64,000 bases of DNA, from positions 1 to 64,000 of the forward strand of contig JBDUUL010000011.1 in NCBI GenBank assembly GCA_039938515.1. The letters are read 5' to 3'. Position 1 is the stretch's first letter; each line of letters begins with the position of its first letter. The notes below the pieces were generated by a model. That model was not told the origin of the DNA. It ran no database searches and saw only the letters and a list, made by a program, of their open reading frames with translations. The translations under genes were made by a program, and so were the position numbers. Source of the DNA: Nitrososphaera sp. Lineage in GTDB: Archaea > Thermoproteota > Nitrososphaeria > Nitrososphaerales > Nitrososphaeraceae. Positions 8,121 to 17,135 of the stretch are shown piece by piece.

Positions 8121-8729
8121 TCACGCTGAAGCACCCAGTACTTTAGGCGCAAAACAAGTAATTGAACGGGGCTGGCCCAGAATCCCTGTCACGATAACGC
8201 TGAGGCTGCAGATGACAAGTGCAAATTCGATCACAGAATCCGTCATTATTAGTCCAAGTACTGGCTGCGCAAATAGCGCTATTGAAACTGCTATTGAAAG
8301 AGCGCCCGCTCCAATTCGGGCTAGCCTTGCTTCTGAATATTCCTTAAACTGGCCCCGGATATTGCTTGCCCAAACCGCAGATATGACGCTTGAGAATCCA
8401 ATGGCCGCTAGTGCCAAGGCCGTTAGCCAAACCACCGAGGCAGTAGCGGGTTCACCAAAAACCAGTGCGACGAGCGCGCAGCCGATTATAGTGAATCCAA
8501 GTCCAGTCCGCCTGAATCCGGAGCGCCGGAAAAGGTACTTGCCAGAAATTACTTGTTCAACGCCAAGCAAGAGCAGTACTCCTGCTACGAGGATTCTCGC
8601 TCCGGCTGAAGAAACGGCATCATGCGTTAGAGCAATTAGAGATATTCCAAAGGCGGCGCTCGCAATTATTATCTGGAAGTTGCGGGCCGGGAGACGGGAT
8701 TTTCTTTGTGAAGTAGCTCTAGCTATCAC
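8121..8729 (-). CDS. DUF308-like membrane protein
   Basis: A 202-residue membrane protein with six hydrophobic spans in pairs (FQIIIASAAFGISLIAL, ILVAGVLLLLGVEQVI, GLGFTIIGCALVALVFG, SVVWLTALALAAIGFSSVI, IGAGALSIAVSIALFA, LVICSLSVIVTGIL) and a basic N-terminus. It resembles the membrane half of the downstream GH5 fusion and is only 22 bases from it, so the two are probably co-transcribed. Function unknown. Confidence 0.82.
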   Translation of the reverse strand: MIARATSQRKSRLPARNFQIIIASAAFGISLIALTHDAVSSAGARILVAGVLLLLGVEQVISGKYLFRRSGFRRTGLGFTIIGCALVALVFGEPATASVVWLTALALAAIGFSSVISAVWASNIRGQFKEYSEARLARIGAGALSIAVSIALFAQPVLGLIMTDSVIEFALVICSLSVIVTGILGQPRSITCFAPKVLGASA

Positions 8730-8923
8730 GTAGCAGTCTAAGAGGTATTCAAGATAAGGATTGGCACTGAAGGTTAACCCAGATTTTGCAGGAACTCAAT
8801 AACCCCTGAAGCTTTGGAATCCAGATACCAACTTGTTGCTACTCGACGGGTTTTGCGACCCTGCACGGGTTGTCTGGAAACCCTGCGAAGACACACCGCA
8901 GGCCAAATTGGACGTCAGTCTGC

Positions 8924-8950
8924 AACTAGTGGCAAAACAATCCACTAGTT
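8924..8950. promoter_or_regulatory. perfect 9-bp inverted repeat before the next gene
   Basis: AACTAGTGG (8924-8932), a 9-base spacer, then CCACTAGTT (8942-8950), a perfect match. It directly abuts the TTG that opens the frame at 8951. It could be an operator for a dimeric regulator, or an RNA hairpin if transcription starts earlier. Confidence 0.45.
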
Positions 8951-9376
8951 TTGCTCGTCTTAACTTTGATAAGCGACTCAGCTTCGTATAATGCACTCAA
9001 CTTGGGCGAAAAGACAGAGCAGGAGATTTGCAAGGAAATAGCAAATCTTCATGAATACATTATTGCTGCCGGCGTGATTGAAAATAGGCAGCTGGCTGCC
9101 AGGTTCTCAAAGGTAGGAGACCCTCCAGCAGGCGAGGAGAGACTAAAGATATTATTCGCACAGCCCGATATCATGTTGAGTATCGCTAGAACAAACGAAG
9201 ATTTTTTCGGAAAGCTGAGATTTCTGATTCTTTGCTTTGAGACTTCAGACATTGCGTTTTTTCCTGCCTACGTCAGAGGCACGGAGAAGACCCTCTTTAT
9301 CAGGATGCAGCGCTCGTTTCGCGGGGAAGAGATTGTCAGAAAGGTCTATGATTACCTTGAGAAAAAATCTCCATAG
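8951..9376 (+). CDS. hypothetical protein resembling small thaumarchaeal roadblock-like proteins
   Basis: A frame of about 141 codons. The body (EICKEIANLHEYIIAAGVIENRQ, read in parts; then AGEERLKILFAQPDIMLSIA and EEIVRKVYDYLEKK) has an alpha/beta pattern like a group of small conserved thaumarchaeal proteins that open with 'I..a.V.d..g' strands, similar in outline to roadblock/LC7 folds. No ATG is in frame near the start, so a TTG (8951 or 8966) must be used or the real start is obscured. The function is not known. Confidence 0.6.
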   Translation: MLVLTLISDSASYNALNLGEKTEQEICKEIANLHEYIIAAGVIENRQLAARFSKVGDPPAGEERLKILFAQPDIMLSIARTNEDFFGKLRFLILCFETSDIAFFPAYVRGTEKTLFIRMQRSFRGEEIVRKVYDYLEKKSP

Positions 9377-9428
9377 GTTCAAGGAAAAATCAAGCAGGTC
9401 TACTACAAAACCTTGCGCGCGAGGTGAA

Positions 9429-10073
9429 TCAGGAAAGAGGATACTCCCTGTAGCCGGAATGGCCCGAGCTTTCGCCGTGCTCCCGAATTTCTGACAAAAA
9501 AACAAAAACTGCATTGCAATCGCTGCAGCGGTAGAACCGATCGATGTATTCTCCTATCTTTTCCTTTGTCGTGCCTTTGATCCTTTCGCCGAATTTTAGC
9601 TCGTAGAACCTGGACTGAGCGGGCTCTGCTTTGTTCCAGAGGGTGTCAAAAACCAATTGCTTTAGGTCGATAATGTCCTGCAGGTTGGTGTCTAGAAACT
9701 GGACTCGAGCTGCGTCTCCGGAGGAAATCGACAAAACCATCCCAAGAAAGCTCTTATCGGAAACTCCAAAGAAGGCCCTCAAACCCGTCAAGTGACGCAA
9801 TTCATCAATCCTGCTGGCCAAGGATTCGCAGTATCTCAGATTTGCCCAGGTGACATCCACTATCTGGTAGATCCTGGTTCCTCTTTTCCGAGCCTCGTCA
9901 GTTTCATGTTTTAGCCATCCTAGTCGCAGTTCAATTTCTGGATGGTATTTGTCCGCGACCAGGCATATTGACTCGCTTGAATTTCGGATAAAACTAGAAA
10001 TGATATCCCGGTTATTTTCATACCCCGCAACCAAGCGGCCCATCGGCACCTTGTATGCGCTGCTCCTCTTCAC
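9429..10073 (-). CDS. stand-alone sensor-type domain with C-terminal C2H2 zinc finger
   Basis: A 214-residue protein. Residues about 10-165 resemble the N-terminal input domain of many thaumarchaeal sensor histidine kinases: a strand/helix start (SICLVADKYHP), 'RGTRIYQIVDVTWANLRYC', 'DELRHLTGLRAFFGVSD' and the ending 'FDTLWNKAEPAQSRFYEL'. No kinase follows. Instead the C-terminus has a C2H2-type finger (C-x2-C-x12-H-x5-H in YRCSDCNAVF to SSGH). It may bind a signal and pass it through nucleic-acid or protein contact; that is inference. The gene stands alone. Confidence 0.78.
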   Translation of the reverse strand: MKRSSAYKVPMGRLVAGYENNRDIISSFIRNSSESICLVADKYHPEIELRLGWLKHETDEARKRGTRIYQIVDVTWANLRYCESLASRIDELRHLTGLRAFFGVSDKSFLGMVLSISSGDAARVQFLDTNLQDIIDLKQLVFDTLWNKAEPAQSRFYELKFGERIKGTTKEKIGEYIDRFYRCSDCNAVFVFLSEIREHGESSGHSGYREYPLS

Positions 10074-10233
10074 AAAGTTGCGACTTTATCATTGCAAATA
10101 TCAGGTTCGGAGCAATATGGTCTAATTAATTTCTCATTATTCGTCAAAAATTGCAATGCCTATTTTGAGACGCGAACTTTCGTGAGTGAAAACAATTCAA
10201 TTTGTCATTGACTCGTACGATGTTGTTTGCAGC

Positions 10234-10430
10234 ATGACAAAATCCGGGCGAGAAACGCCTGGCATTCTTTGTAAGCACTCAGATGCACATCAGAACGGCC
10301 AGCAGAACTAATCGAATCTCGAACGGATCACTTTGGGAAGGACAATGAGGCTGATTGCCCGTTTTGCACAGTCGATGTAGACGAACCGCTGCAAAGACAC
10401 GGAATCAAGAGTCCTCTACTATCAGAATAG
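10234..10430 (+). pseudogene. possible broken small zinc-binding gene
   Basis: An ATG at 10234 opens a 25-codon frame (MTKSGRETPGILCKHSD, then AHQNGQQN and stop). In another frame just downstream a cysteine-knuckle segment (EADCPFCTVDVDEPLQRHG) runs to a stop at 10430. Joined by a frameshift they would make a roughly 65-residue zinc-binding protein, so this may be a decayed gene. It could equally be chance. The rest of 10074-10537 shows no gene or RNA I can support. Confidence 0.2.
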
Positions 10431-10537
10431 GGAATAAGGCGCCCTATGCAAAAGGGTTCGCAGTCCTTAAATCCAATAGCTGCAAGCCAACCGCGTGATT
10501 TCCTTCCGGGCCCCAGTCAGAGGAGAGACTAACTAGC

Positions 10538-12118
10538 ATGTTTGGCTCATCTGGCAAGAAAAGCGGCGACAAGACAGCTCTAGAGACTCCCAAAGTGCCC
10601 GGATATGCCTGGAGAACGTGCATCTTTCTTTGCGCCGGCGTGCTTCTTGTCCTCTTTGTACACACCTCGCTTTCACCTGCACTGCCTCTTTTCGTCAGCG
10701 AGTTTAACATTTCATACACTCTTGCGTCATGGGCACTAACCGCCTACATGGTTTCTGGCGCCGTCATGACCATCATAATCGGGCGCTTAGCCGATTTGGT
10801 TGGCGCGAGAAAAATGCTTTTGGTAGAGATGTCATGTTTCGTTGTAGGGACTGCGCTTGCAGGTTTTACCCATGACTTTTATACGCTCCTTGTATGCAGG
10901 GTGATTCAGGGTGTGGCAGTGGCCAATACCCCCTTGGCTATGAAAATCGTCCGAGAACAGTTTCCCAAGGAGAAATTCCCTCTTGGTGCAAGCCTTATCA
11001 CAGCCTCATTTTCAGGCGGAATGGTACTCGGACTTCTCTTTGGCGCGGAAATTGTGGGCTCGCTTGGCTGGCGCTATGTCTTCTATTTGGCAACCCCAAT
11101 AGCATTGGCACTGCTGCTGATTGCATGGAGATACATTGGAAGACACCGGGGCAAAAAGGCGGAGGTCGTTGCTACACAAGTTAACCGCGCCGATGAGAGC
11201 CTTGGAAACAAACCAAATGACGCTCCCCTTCAAACCGCGGTTCCGGAGAAAAAGAAAATAGGCATACCTATACTAAATACAATTGCGCTCGGCGTTTCAC
11301 TCGCATCGTTTCTCTTGGCAATCACTTTTGCAGGAACCATCCCAACAACTACCGCCCTGTTTATTGGATTCTTGGGGCTCGGGATCGCATCAATCGCTGC
11401 GTTCTTTATACTAGAGAGGCGTACGCCTAACCCGCTAATCAACCCCAAGGTGATGTTCACTAGGTTGATGATTGTTGGTAATCTGATTTTCCTTTTTGCT
11501 GGCATTCTGGAGTATATTATCTTCCAGGCCACCCCAACACTCGCTACTGCGCCTTCTCCCTCCGGATTTGGACTTCCGGTCTCAGCGTCCGGTCTTGTCC
11601 AGATTCCATATGCGGCCATGGTTATTGTCTTTGGTTTATTTTCAGGGATGTATTCAACCAGACACAGCCCTCTGCGTCTGCTACTTCCAGGAGTTGCAAT
11701 AAGCGTCACCTCAGTAGCACTTTTGTTTTTCTTTCATGGCACATTCATACAGACGCTTTTTGCGCTTACACTCCTCGGCATAGGCTTTACGCTCATAATT
11801 ACAGCTGCAAGCATTACCATGGTAATGTCAAACCCACTAGAGTTCACAGGTCTGATTACATCGACAACGACCGACCTCCGGGTTATCGGCGGAGCCATAG
11901 GTCCCGTGATAGCCGGAACCTTCATGTCACTATTCGTGGTACCGTACGAAATAGCAGGACATACTGAATATTATCCCAGTCCAACTTCATTTTACTACAT
12001 ATTTCTAACAGCTCTTATAGTGGCAGTCGTCCAGGCGTTACTTGTAATCCGGTTTAGGCAGAGAGCCCTCAAATTCCAGCAGGCCCGGCAAACGGGAGGA
12101 GCGACAGCAGCGGCATGA
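10538..12118 (+). CDS. MFS transporter, DHA2 (EmrB/QacA-like) drug:H+ antiporter family
   Basis: A 526-residue integral membrane protein with about 14 hydrophobic spans. It shows the MFS signature between helices 2 and 3 (GRLADLVGARKML) and the antiporter-type helix 5 region (GWRYVFYLATPIAL). A central hydrophilic loop falls near residue 210-235. Such pumps export amphipathic compounds in exchange for protons; the substrate is not predictable. The start ATG is preceded by GGAGAG. Its stop overlaps the ATG of the patatin gene (ATGA at 12115-12118), so the two are translationally coupled. Confidence 0.92.
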   Translation: MFGSSGKKSGDKTALETPKVPGYAWRTCIFLCAGVLLVLFVHTSLSPALPLFVSEFNISYTLASWALTAYMVSGAVMTIIIGRLADLVGARKMLLVEMSCFVVGTALAGFTHDFYTLLVCRVIQGVAVANTPLAMKIVREQFPKEKFPLGASLITASFSGGMVLGLLFGAEIVGSLGWRYVFYLATPIALALLLIAWRYIGRHRGKKAEVVATQVNRADESLGNKPNDAPLQTAVPEKKKIGIPILNTIALGVSLASFLLAITFAGTIPTTTALFIGFLGLGIASIAAFFILERRTPNPLINPKVMFTRLMIVGNLIFLFAGILEYIIFQATPTLATAPSPSGFGLPVSASGLVQIPYAAMVIVFGLFSGMYSTRHSPLRLLLPGVAISVTSVALLFFFHGTFIQTLFALTLLGIGFTLIITAASITMVMSNPLEFTGLITSTTTDLRVIGGAIGPVIAGTFMSLFVVPYEIAGHTEYYPSPTSFYYIFLTALIVAVVQALLVIRFRQRALKFQQARQTGGATAAA

Positions 12119-13857
12119 CGAGAAAGACGACGGACGTTCACAATGCGCTGGTCCTTCAAGGGGGCGGTGCTCTTGGCGCTTACGAAGCCGGCACATACCA
12201 GGAAATCTTCAAGCACGCTTTGCGCAAAAACCCCGATGGCCCGGTGTTCGACATTGTTGCAGGCACCTCGATAGGCGCGATAAATTCCTCAGTGCTCGTG
12301 GGCCACTACCTGCGAAACGGGAAAAGTTGGGAGGGATCCGCGGAAAAACTTCTTGAGTTCTGGGACGGTCTGTCGACACCCACGTTTGCGGATGCCGCTA
12401 TTGGTCATAACCCTGCAGTAAGCAGCTGGTGGGATTATCTCCATTCTGCAAATCCGAATATCGCAGACGCAGAGTCGGCGAGGAGATTCTGGTCAATCTT
12501 TGAATTTTCCTTTACCACAATGGGCGTGCCAAAGATGTACCGACCTGTGCCTGAATGGGGTTCAAAGTTTCTTAACCCGTTTGCGGATTTTCTGCCCTGG
12601 TGGCGGTATGACTACACCCCCTTGAGGAAATACCTGGCAGAGTTTGTTGATTTTCCGATAAAGACGAGTTTTGAAAAAGGACAGCCAAGACTGCTCCTTA
12701 CAAGCGTCGACGTACAGGACTACACGACGGCGGTCGTCTTTGACAGCTACGAAAAACTACATCCCGCCTTTGATGGCAATCAGCTTCCCGGCAAGGATGA
12801 ATCGAGCCGAGAGAGCGGACGATGGTATTCGGAGTACGGCGCGACGGATAACCGTCACGTGGTTTATTACGATGGCATAGGTCCGGATCAGGTCCTTGCA
12901 AGTGCGCTTGGAAAATATTCACTTAATCATCCAAGAATTTATGATGTTGTGAGCGGGACAGATCGCGAGCTCTGGGATGGCGGCTACGTGAGCAATACCC
13001 CCCTCCGCGAGATGCTGGTAGCCCATCGCAAATTCTGGCTTGAACACGGAAAAATCAACAAAGGTAATGAAGGCTCCTCCGCCCTAGTAAAGCTGCCCGA
13101 ATTAGAAGTCTACATCGTCAATCTGCATCCCTCATACGCGAAAGACATCCCCGTGGACAAAGACCTGATCGACAATCGCGAGAATGACATACTTTTCCAC
13201 GACAGAACCCTGATAGACGAGATGATGGCATACCTTCGGAACGATTACGTAACTTTGGCTTTGAAGCTAGTCGATCTGGCAAGATCTCGAGGCCTGTCCA
13301 AGGAGGTTGAAGAGATACTAAAGATTGAGGCCAAGAGCATTGCACGTACCGGAGGACAGTTTAGGTTTGCGACCTATCGGGACATAATAGACGGTAAGGG
13401 CAACTTGTCGAAGGTCTGGCGCATTGACAGGCGCGACAGCTCGACTGCGACATTCGGCAAAACGACGGATTTTACCCGGTCGTCTCTCAGAACACTGATT
13501 TCAGAAGGCATTACTGACGCCAAGGTTTCCATCAACAGGATGAAGATATTATTTGCAGTCGAGTCGCTTATCGCGGACGGTTTGGTATCTGCGCAGGACG
13601 GCGAGGAAATGATGAGGCGTGGCCGCGTGCTTTTGACCACGGGAGAACTCTTCAATCTAAGCAACGACGAGATCAAAACTATCAGTAGCAGGTTCCTAAA
13701 GCGCGTGAGTGACCTCGTGCGGGATCCGAAGCGCCGGCTTGAATTTACCGAGCCGTTCGAGGAGATAATGAGATTATTGGCAGAGAGCGCCCGCGCTCCG
13801 GAGAGCACTAAACGCGACGCTGAAGTCGATAAAATCATACATAGCATGACATCATGA
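12115..13857 (+). CDS. patatin-like phospholipase
   Basis: A 580-residue protein with the patatin catalytic dyad. The oxyanion loop is 'LQGGGALGAYEAG' (about 14-26), the nucleophile Ser is in 'GTSIG' (about S52), and the Asp is in 'WDGGYVSNTP' (about residue 288). The C-terminal 250 residues are helical and unlike the catalytic domain. There is no signal peptide, so it likely acts in the cytoplasm or at the inner membrane face on acyl-ester lipids. Coupling to the MFS pump suggests a shared task, such as handling of acyl compounds. Substrates in an archaeon with ether lipids are an open question. Confidence 0.9.
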   Translation: MTRKTTDVHNALVLQGGGALGAYEAGTYQEIFKHALRKNPDGPVFDIVAGTSIGAINSSVLVGHYLRNGKSWEGSAEKLLEFWDGLSTPTFADAAIGHNPAVSSWWDYLHSANPNIADAESARRFWSIFEFSFTTMGVPKMYRPVPEWGSKFLNPFADFLPWWRYDYTPLRKYLAEFVDFPIKTSFEKGQPRLLLTSVDVQDYTTAVVFDSYEKLHPAFDGNQLPGKDESSRESGRWYSEYGATDNRHVVYYDGIGPDQVLASALGKYSLNHPRIYDVVSGTDRELWDGGYVSNTPLREMLVAHRKFWLEHGKINKGNEGSSALVKLPELEVYIVNLHPSYAKDIPVDKDLIDNRENDILFHDRTLIDEMMAYLRNDYVTLALKLVDLARSRGLSKEVEEILKIEAKSIARTGGQFRFATYRDIIDGKGNLSKVWRIDRRDSSTATFGKTTDFTRSSLRTLISEGITDAKVSINRMKILFAVESLIADGLVSAQDGEEMMRRGRVLLTTGELFNLSNDEIKTISSRFLKRVSDLVRDPKRRLEFTEPFEEIMRLLAESARAPESTKRDAEVDKIIHSMTS

Positions 13858-14034
13858 TAGTTGCTGCAACTCGCAGACCGATGTCGGCTACCTGATCCGG
13901 GATTGTGCTGGCAGACATGAACCTTTTTCGCCCCACCTCGCAGAGCAAAATCATACTCAATCCATTAACCCTCTTTCAGTTGTATTATCCCAATCTAATT
14001 GTCAGGGTCGACACCTTCCGATTCAAACAATCCA

Positions 14035-14382
14035 ATGTCAGCAGCTGCAGAATCAATCATTAATTACATTACAGTCGGCATAGACTTGGCGGCTGCATTT
14101 ATCATCGCGGTATCGACTGCACTTGCGCTGATAGGATACATCAAAATTAATTTGCTCTCTAAGAAAGGGGCTGAGGATAGCGACACGATCAGATTCCGTC
14201 TTGCAGGGGGCCTGCTCCTGGCTCTGGACTTTCAGGTCGGAAGCGACCTTTTGAAGATAGTTCTTGTCCCTACATTAAACGACCTGTTGATACTGTCAGT
14301 TGTTGTTGTGTTGAGGATCTTGCTTAGTTGGTCCTTGTCAAAGGAGGCAAATAGGCGCTCAGAGGATCTTTTGAAAAAGTGA
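14035..14382 (+). CDS. DUF1622 family membrane protein
   Basis: About 115 residues with three predicted spans (VGIDLAAAFIIAVSTALALI, GGLLLALDFQVGSDLLKIVL, LLILSVVVVLRILLSW). The 'R.RLAGGLLLALDFQVGSDLLK' region is the conserved core of DUF1622, a family of small membrane proteins of unknown function. I use the ATG at 14035 in place of a TTG 12 codons earlier. The upstream gap after the patatin gene holds nothing recognisable. Confidence 0.8.
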   Translation: MSAAAESIINYITVGIDLAAAFIIAVSTALALIGYIKINLLSKKGAEDSDTIRFRLAGGLLLALDFQVGSDLLKIVLVPTLNDLLILSVVVVLRILLSWSLSKEANRRSEDLLKK

Positions 14383-14646
14383 ACCGCCGAAGAGAATGGT
14401 TCGGGCGATGCTTTTCGCGCCAAAATGGAATTCTAATGCCCAAGAAGACTATCAGGATATAACAATGTCAATGAGGATTCGATTTGCTTATTCATTTACC
14501 AAATTGATTTCGCCTGCACCATTAGACTGAAAAAAATCGTAAAGTGAGGAGCAAATGGCCTAGAAATAACCCATCCGCTGTTGCGGCTTGGCAGATTGGA
14601 GTGTTTAGCAACGCATTTACTGCAAGCGATCAATCTTGGATTGGAT

Positions 14647-15345
14647 ATGGTCCGGACCGCAATTATCCAAAAAACACCGGTATTAACTATCACAATAATG
14701 ATCTCCCTGATTTTGTGCGCATCCGGCGTTGGTCATGGATCGCCTTCAGGGTCCGCTGCTTACGCCCAGCAGAATACCACGGCAGTTCTTCAGGAATTGC
14801 GATCAGCCGAAAAACAGAACCAAGTAGAACTTGCAAATATTAAGAATTTGACTACGTCGGATTTGGCTGCCTCTAAGGACATTTCATCGAGCTCGGCCAG
14901 ATTTGCCACGCAGGCCGCGTACACCGCCCTTAGTGTATTTTTTCTAGGCCTGGCACTGGTTATATTCGGACTGGGATTGACTTCCAAGGCTACAGGGCGC
15001 ATAAGCAAGTATTTTACGCTGATGGTCTGGTCGCTGACTCTCCCTGTTTTGTTCCTAATTGCGACGTTCCAAGTGGGGATTCTGACCAATATTCCATTGA
15101 AAATTTCCAATAGCGATCAGCCATTTTTCCTGCTTTCGATTCTGATGTACATTCCAACCGGGATAGTGTTATTCCTGCTAGTCGCCCAGCGTAAAATGAA
15201 GCCTGCACAGACGCTTGCCTTGCAGCCCGAAAGACCAAAGGACAGCATCAGCCAACTAGAGAGCATCTCACGTCTGAGGCAAACCGGCCTCATAACAGAG
15301 GACGACTATCAGAAACTCAAGGAAAAGGTAATAGCAAATCTCTAG
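14647..15345 (+). CDS. membrane protein with signal peptide and C-terminal SHOCT domain
   Basis: About 232 residues from the ATG at 14647. The order is a signal peptide or first helix (VLTITIMISLILCASG, cleavage plausible near AAYA-QQ), an external helical segment at about 45-90, three membrane spans (about 95-120, 125-150, 160-180), and a cytoplasmic SHOCT domain at the end (SRLRQTGLITEDDYQ, then KLKEKVIANL). SHOCT modules often help multimerise membrane proteins. A longer frame from 14581 adds residues of unlikely composition. No function is recognised. Confidence 0.75.
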   Translation: MVRTAIIQKTPVLTITIMISLILCASGVGHGSPSGSAAYAQQNTTAVLQELRSAEKQNQVELANIKNLTTSDLAASKDISSSSARFATQAAYTALSVFFLGLALVIFGLGLTSKATGRISKYFTLMVWSLTLPVLFLIATFQVGILTNIPLKISNSDQPFFLLSILMYIPTGIVLFLLVAQRKMKPAQTLALQPERPKDSISQLESISRLRQTGLITEDDYQKLKEKVIANL

Positions 15346-15366
15346 CCAGGCGCGAGAGCACAGAGC

Positions 15367-15648
15367 TCAGAATATGTCTCTGACGTGGTCGCGCTGCAGG
15401 TATGCGACGGCGGCTACTAGAATTATGCCTATAACGAAACCCCCGATGTTAGACAGATACATATCGGCCCAGTTCCAAATCGAGCGCCACAAAAATACCA
15501 CGGCAAACAGGCCCAAGATGTATGCCCACGTGGCTCTCCGCCTCTTTCTCTTCGCTTCCTTTCGGTCGAGTTCCTCCGACAATACATAGTCTGGTGAGCC
15601 AATGACTATTGAGGAGTGCGAATAATTCCTTCTGACTTTTGGTCTCAA
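15367..15648 (-). CDS. small two-span membrane protein
   Basis: A 93-residue protein: a polar, basic N-terminal half (KVRRNYSH to KEAKRKRRR) that should stay cytoplasmic, then two hydrophobic spans (TWAYILGLFAVVFLW and IGGFVIGIILVAAVAYL) and a short basic tail. It is convergent with the SHOCT membrane gene. No family is recognised. Confidence 0.65.
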   Translation of the reverse strand: MRPKVRRNYSHSSIVIGSPDYVLSEELDRKEAKRKRRRATWAYILGLFAVVFLWRSIWNWADMYLSNIGGFVIGIILVAAVAYLQRDHVRDIF

Positions 15649-16001
15649 TTCAATCCTAGCAAAAAGGCGACCAACAATTCGGTGTAATGAAAAAGGCGAA
15701 AGGTTAAAGCGAATACGCGCTTCCTGCTTTGAAGCATAAAGAGCGTCCGGTTTCCGGGGCCTGCACTGCGCACAGCGAAGAACTTGATACGGTGATCGGT
15801 TATGCCGTACTGAGCGTCTGGAGGATGCATTGACACGAGAGGCATTTGTCCATAACTAAAGCAGAAAGCTCGCGTGGCGAGGTCATTTATCATGAAATTG
15901 AGCAATGCGCCAACATAATGGTCTTAGGGCGGTTTTTTTCGGCGAATCAATCGGTACTCGACACCACAAGTGTATTTAGAGTCGCCTGCGCCCGGAACTG
16001 C

Positions 16002-16301
16002 ATGAATTACAGAAGTCGGACTGACATTGTGGCGCAAATCCTCGACGCAGCCGCCGGCGGGTCCACGAAAAAGAAGGTCATGTACAAGGCGTTCCTATCC
16101 TATGCACAGCTAATGGACTACCTGTCAATACTGATTCACAGCAGCCTGCTTGAGTATGGCCCGGACAGAGTGTATCGAACCACCCCCAAGGGCTACCGAT
16201 TCCTAGAACTGTATGCAGGCATTAAGGAATTCTTGCCTGAAGAGGCCAACAGAACCAGGCCAAAGAGGCAGTCGCAGACAGAAGTCCTAGACCTCGTGTA
16301 A
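16002..16301 (+). CDS. ArnR1-like winged-helix protein
   Basis: A 99-residue protein of the archaeal winged-helix type abundant in Thaumarchaeota: helix 1 'RTDIVAQILDAAAGG', recognition segment 'KKKVMYKAFLSYAQLMDYLSIL', a wing 'YRTTPKGYRFLELY' and a basic tail. It probably binds DNA as a transcription regulator; the target is unknown. The frame is open further upstream to 15846, but the ATG at 16002 has a TATTTA box (15973-15978) 24-29 bases before it, so this is the likely start of a leaderless mRNA. Confidence 0.82.
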   Translation: MNYRSRTDIVAQILDAAAGGSTKKKVMYKAFLSYAQLMDYLSILIHSSLLEYGPDRVYRTTPKGYRFLELYAGIKEFLPEEANRTRPKRQSQTEVLDLV

Positions 16302-16373
16302 CTGCGTGTCAGTTAACTGATGCTAAGCCGAATGACACGGGCGTCGTCGCGCTCCCGCTAGCGATGCGATAGT

Positions 16374-16976
16374 TCAGCGTTCCACGCCACTTGCTGGGAC
16401 CTCCCGCGGGCTGCTTCCTGCAAGCGCGTAAATACCGCCTGCAGCATACGCAGCGGCAATCAGGAGCCTTGAAAGCATTACTGCAACGTCCTGGCTGGCA
16501 ACAAAAGACGAACTGTCAATAGCAAGGGCTGCTGGGATGCCTGCAAGTGCGATTACGGAGACTATAAGCTGCTCCTTATTGTCCAGCTTGCTGTACCTTC
16601 TCATGAAGACATAAGTAGACAGGTTCCCTAGTCCGATGCCGAGCAGAATCAGGTACTGATAGTAGTGAGGAAAGACTCCAATCAGTGCAAACGGGGCAGC
16701 CCAGCACAGTCCGTTTATCGCCTTCACGGGTGTTGGCCAAGCAATACTGTTTTTCATCCTGGCCCGAATGGCTGGAATGGCTTTGCGAAAACGCGGCATT
16801 ATCGCGCCAAACGTCACCGCAAATGATGCGACCCAAATCAGAATTATTGAATAAAGTGGAAAATGCAGCAAAATTGCCACTTCGCCTATTGCGGCCCCTG
16901 CAGTAACACCTATAGCGACTCCGACAAATAGCAGACCAAAAGATCGCCTTGTGGTGACATCTTCATGACCAATCAA
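16374..16976 (-). CDS. multi-span membrane protein, unknown family
   Basis: A 200-residue protein with about six hydrophobic spans (FGLLFVGVAIGVTAGAAIG, IILIWVASFAVTFGAI, AINGLCWAAPFALIGVF, YLILLGIGLGNLSTYVF, LIVSVIALAGIPAALAI, LLIAAAYAAGGIYALAG). Basic loops fall on one side. No catalytic or binding motif was recognised. It stands alone with its promoter facing the CoA-ligase gene's 3' end. Confidence 0.7.
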   Translation of the reverse strand: MIGHEDVTTRRSFGLLFVGVAIGVTAGAAIGEVAILLHFPLYSIILIWVASFAVTFGAIMPRFRKAIPAIRARMKNSIAWPTPVKAINGLCWAAPFALIGVFPHYYQYLILLGIGLGNLSTYVFMRRYSKLDNKEQLIVSVIALAGIPAALAIDSSSFVASQDVAVMLSRLLIAAAYAAGGIYALAGSSPREVPASGVER

Positions 16977-17135
16977 GACGTTGAATCTTGCGCGCTTGCC
17001 AATTTAAACCAATTTGGATCATGAAGTGAAAATCATGCTTTGTGGGGTTTGTTTTCTAATCACGCTGTACAGAAAATACTATCCAAAACCCGACACGAAT
17101 CCAGTACTTCAAAATGAAAGGAAGGGGCGCGAGCT

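Noticed and set aside
8014-8733. 239-codon plus-strand frame
   Set aside because: Antisense to the DUF308 gene and the start of the GH5 fusion; Pro/Ser/Thr-rich shadow composition.
15645-15905. 86-codon minus-strand frame before the two-span gene
   Set aside because: No coherent hydrophobic or soluble pattern and it overlaps the promoter of the winged-helix gene.
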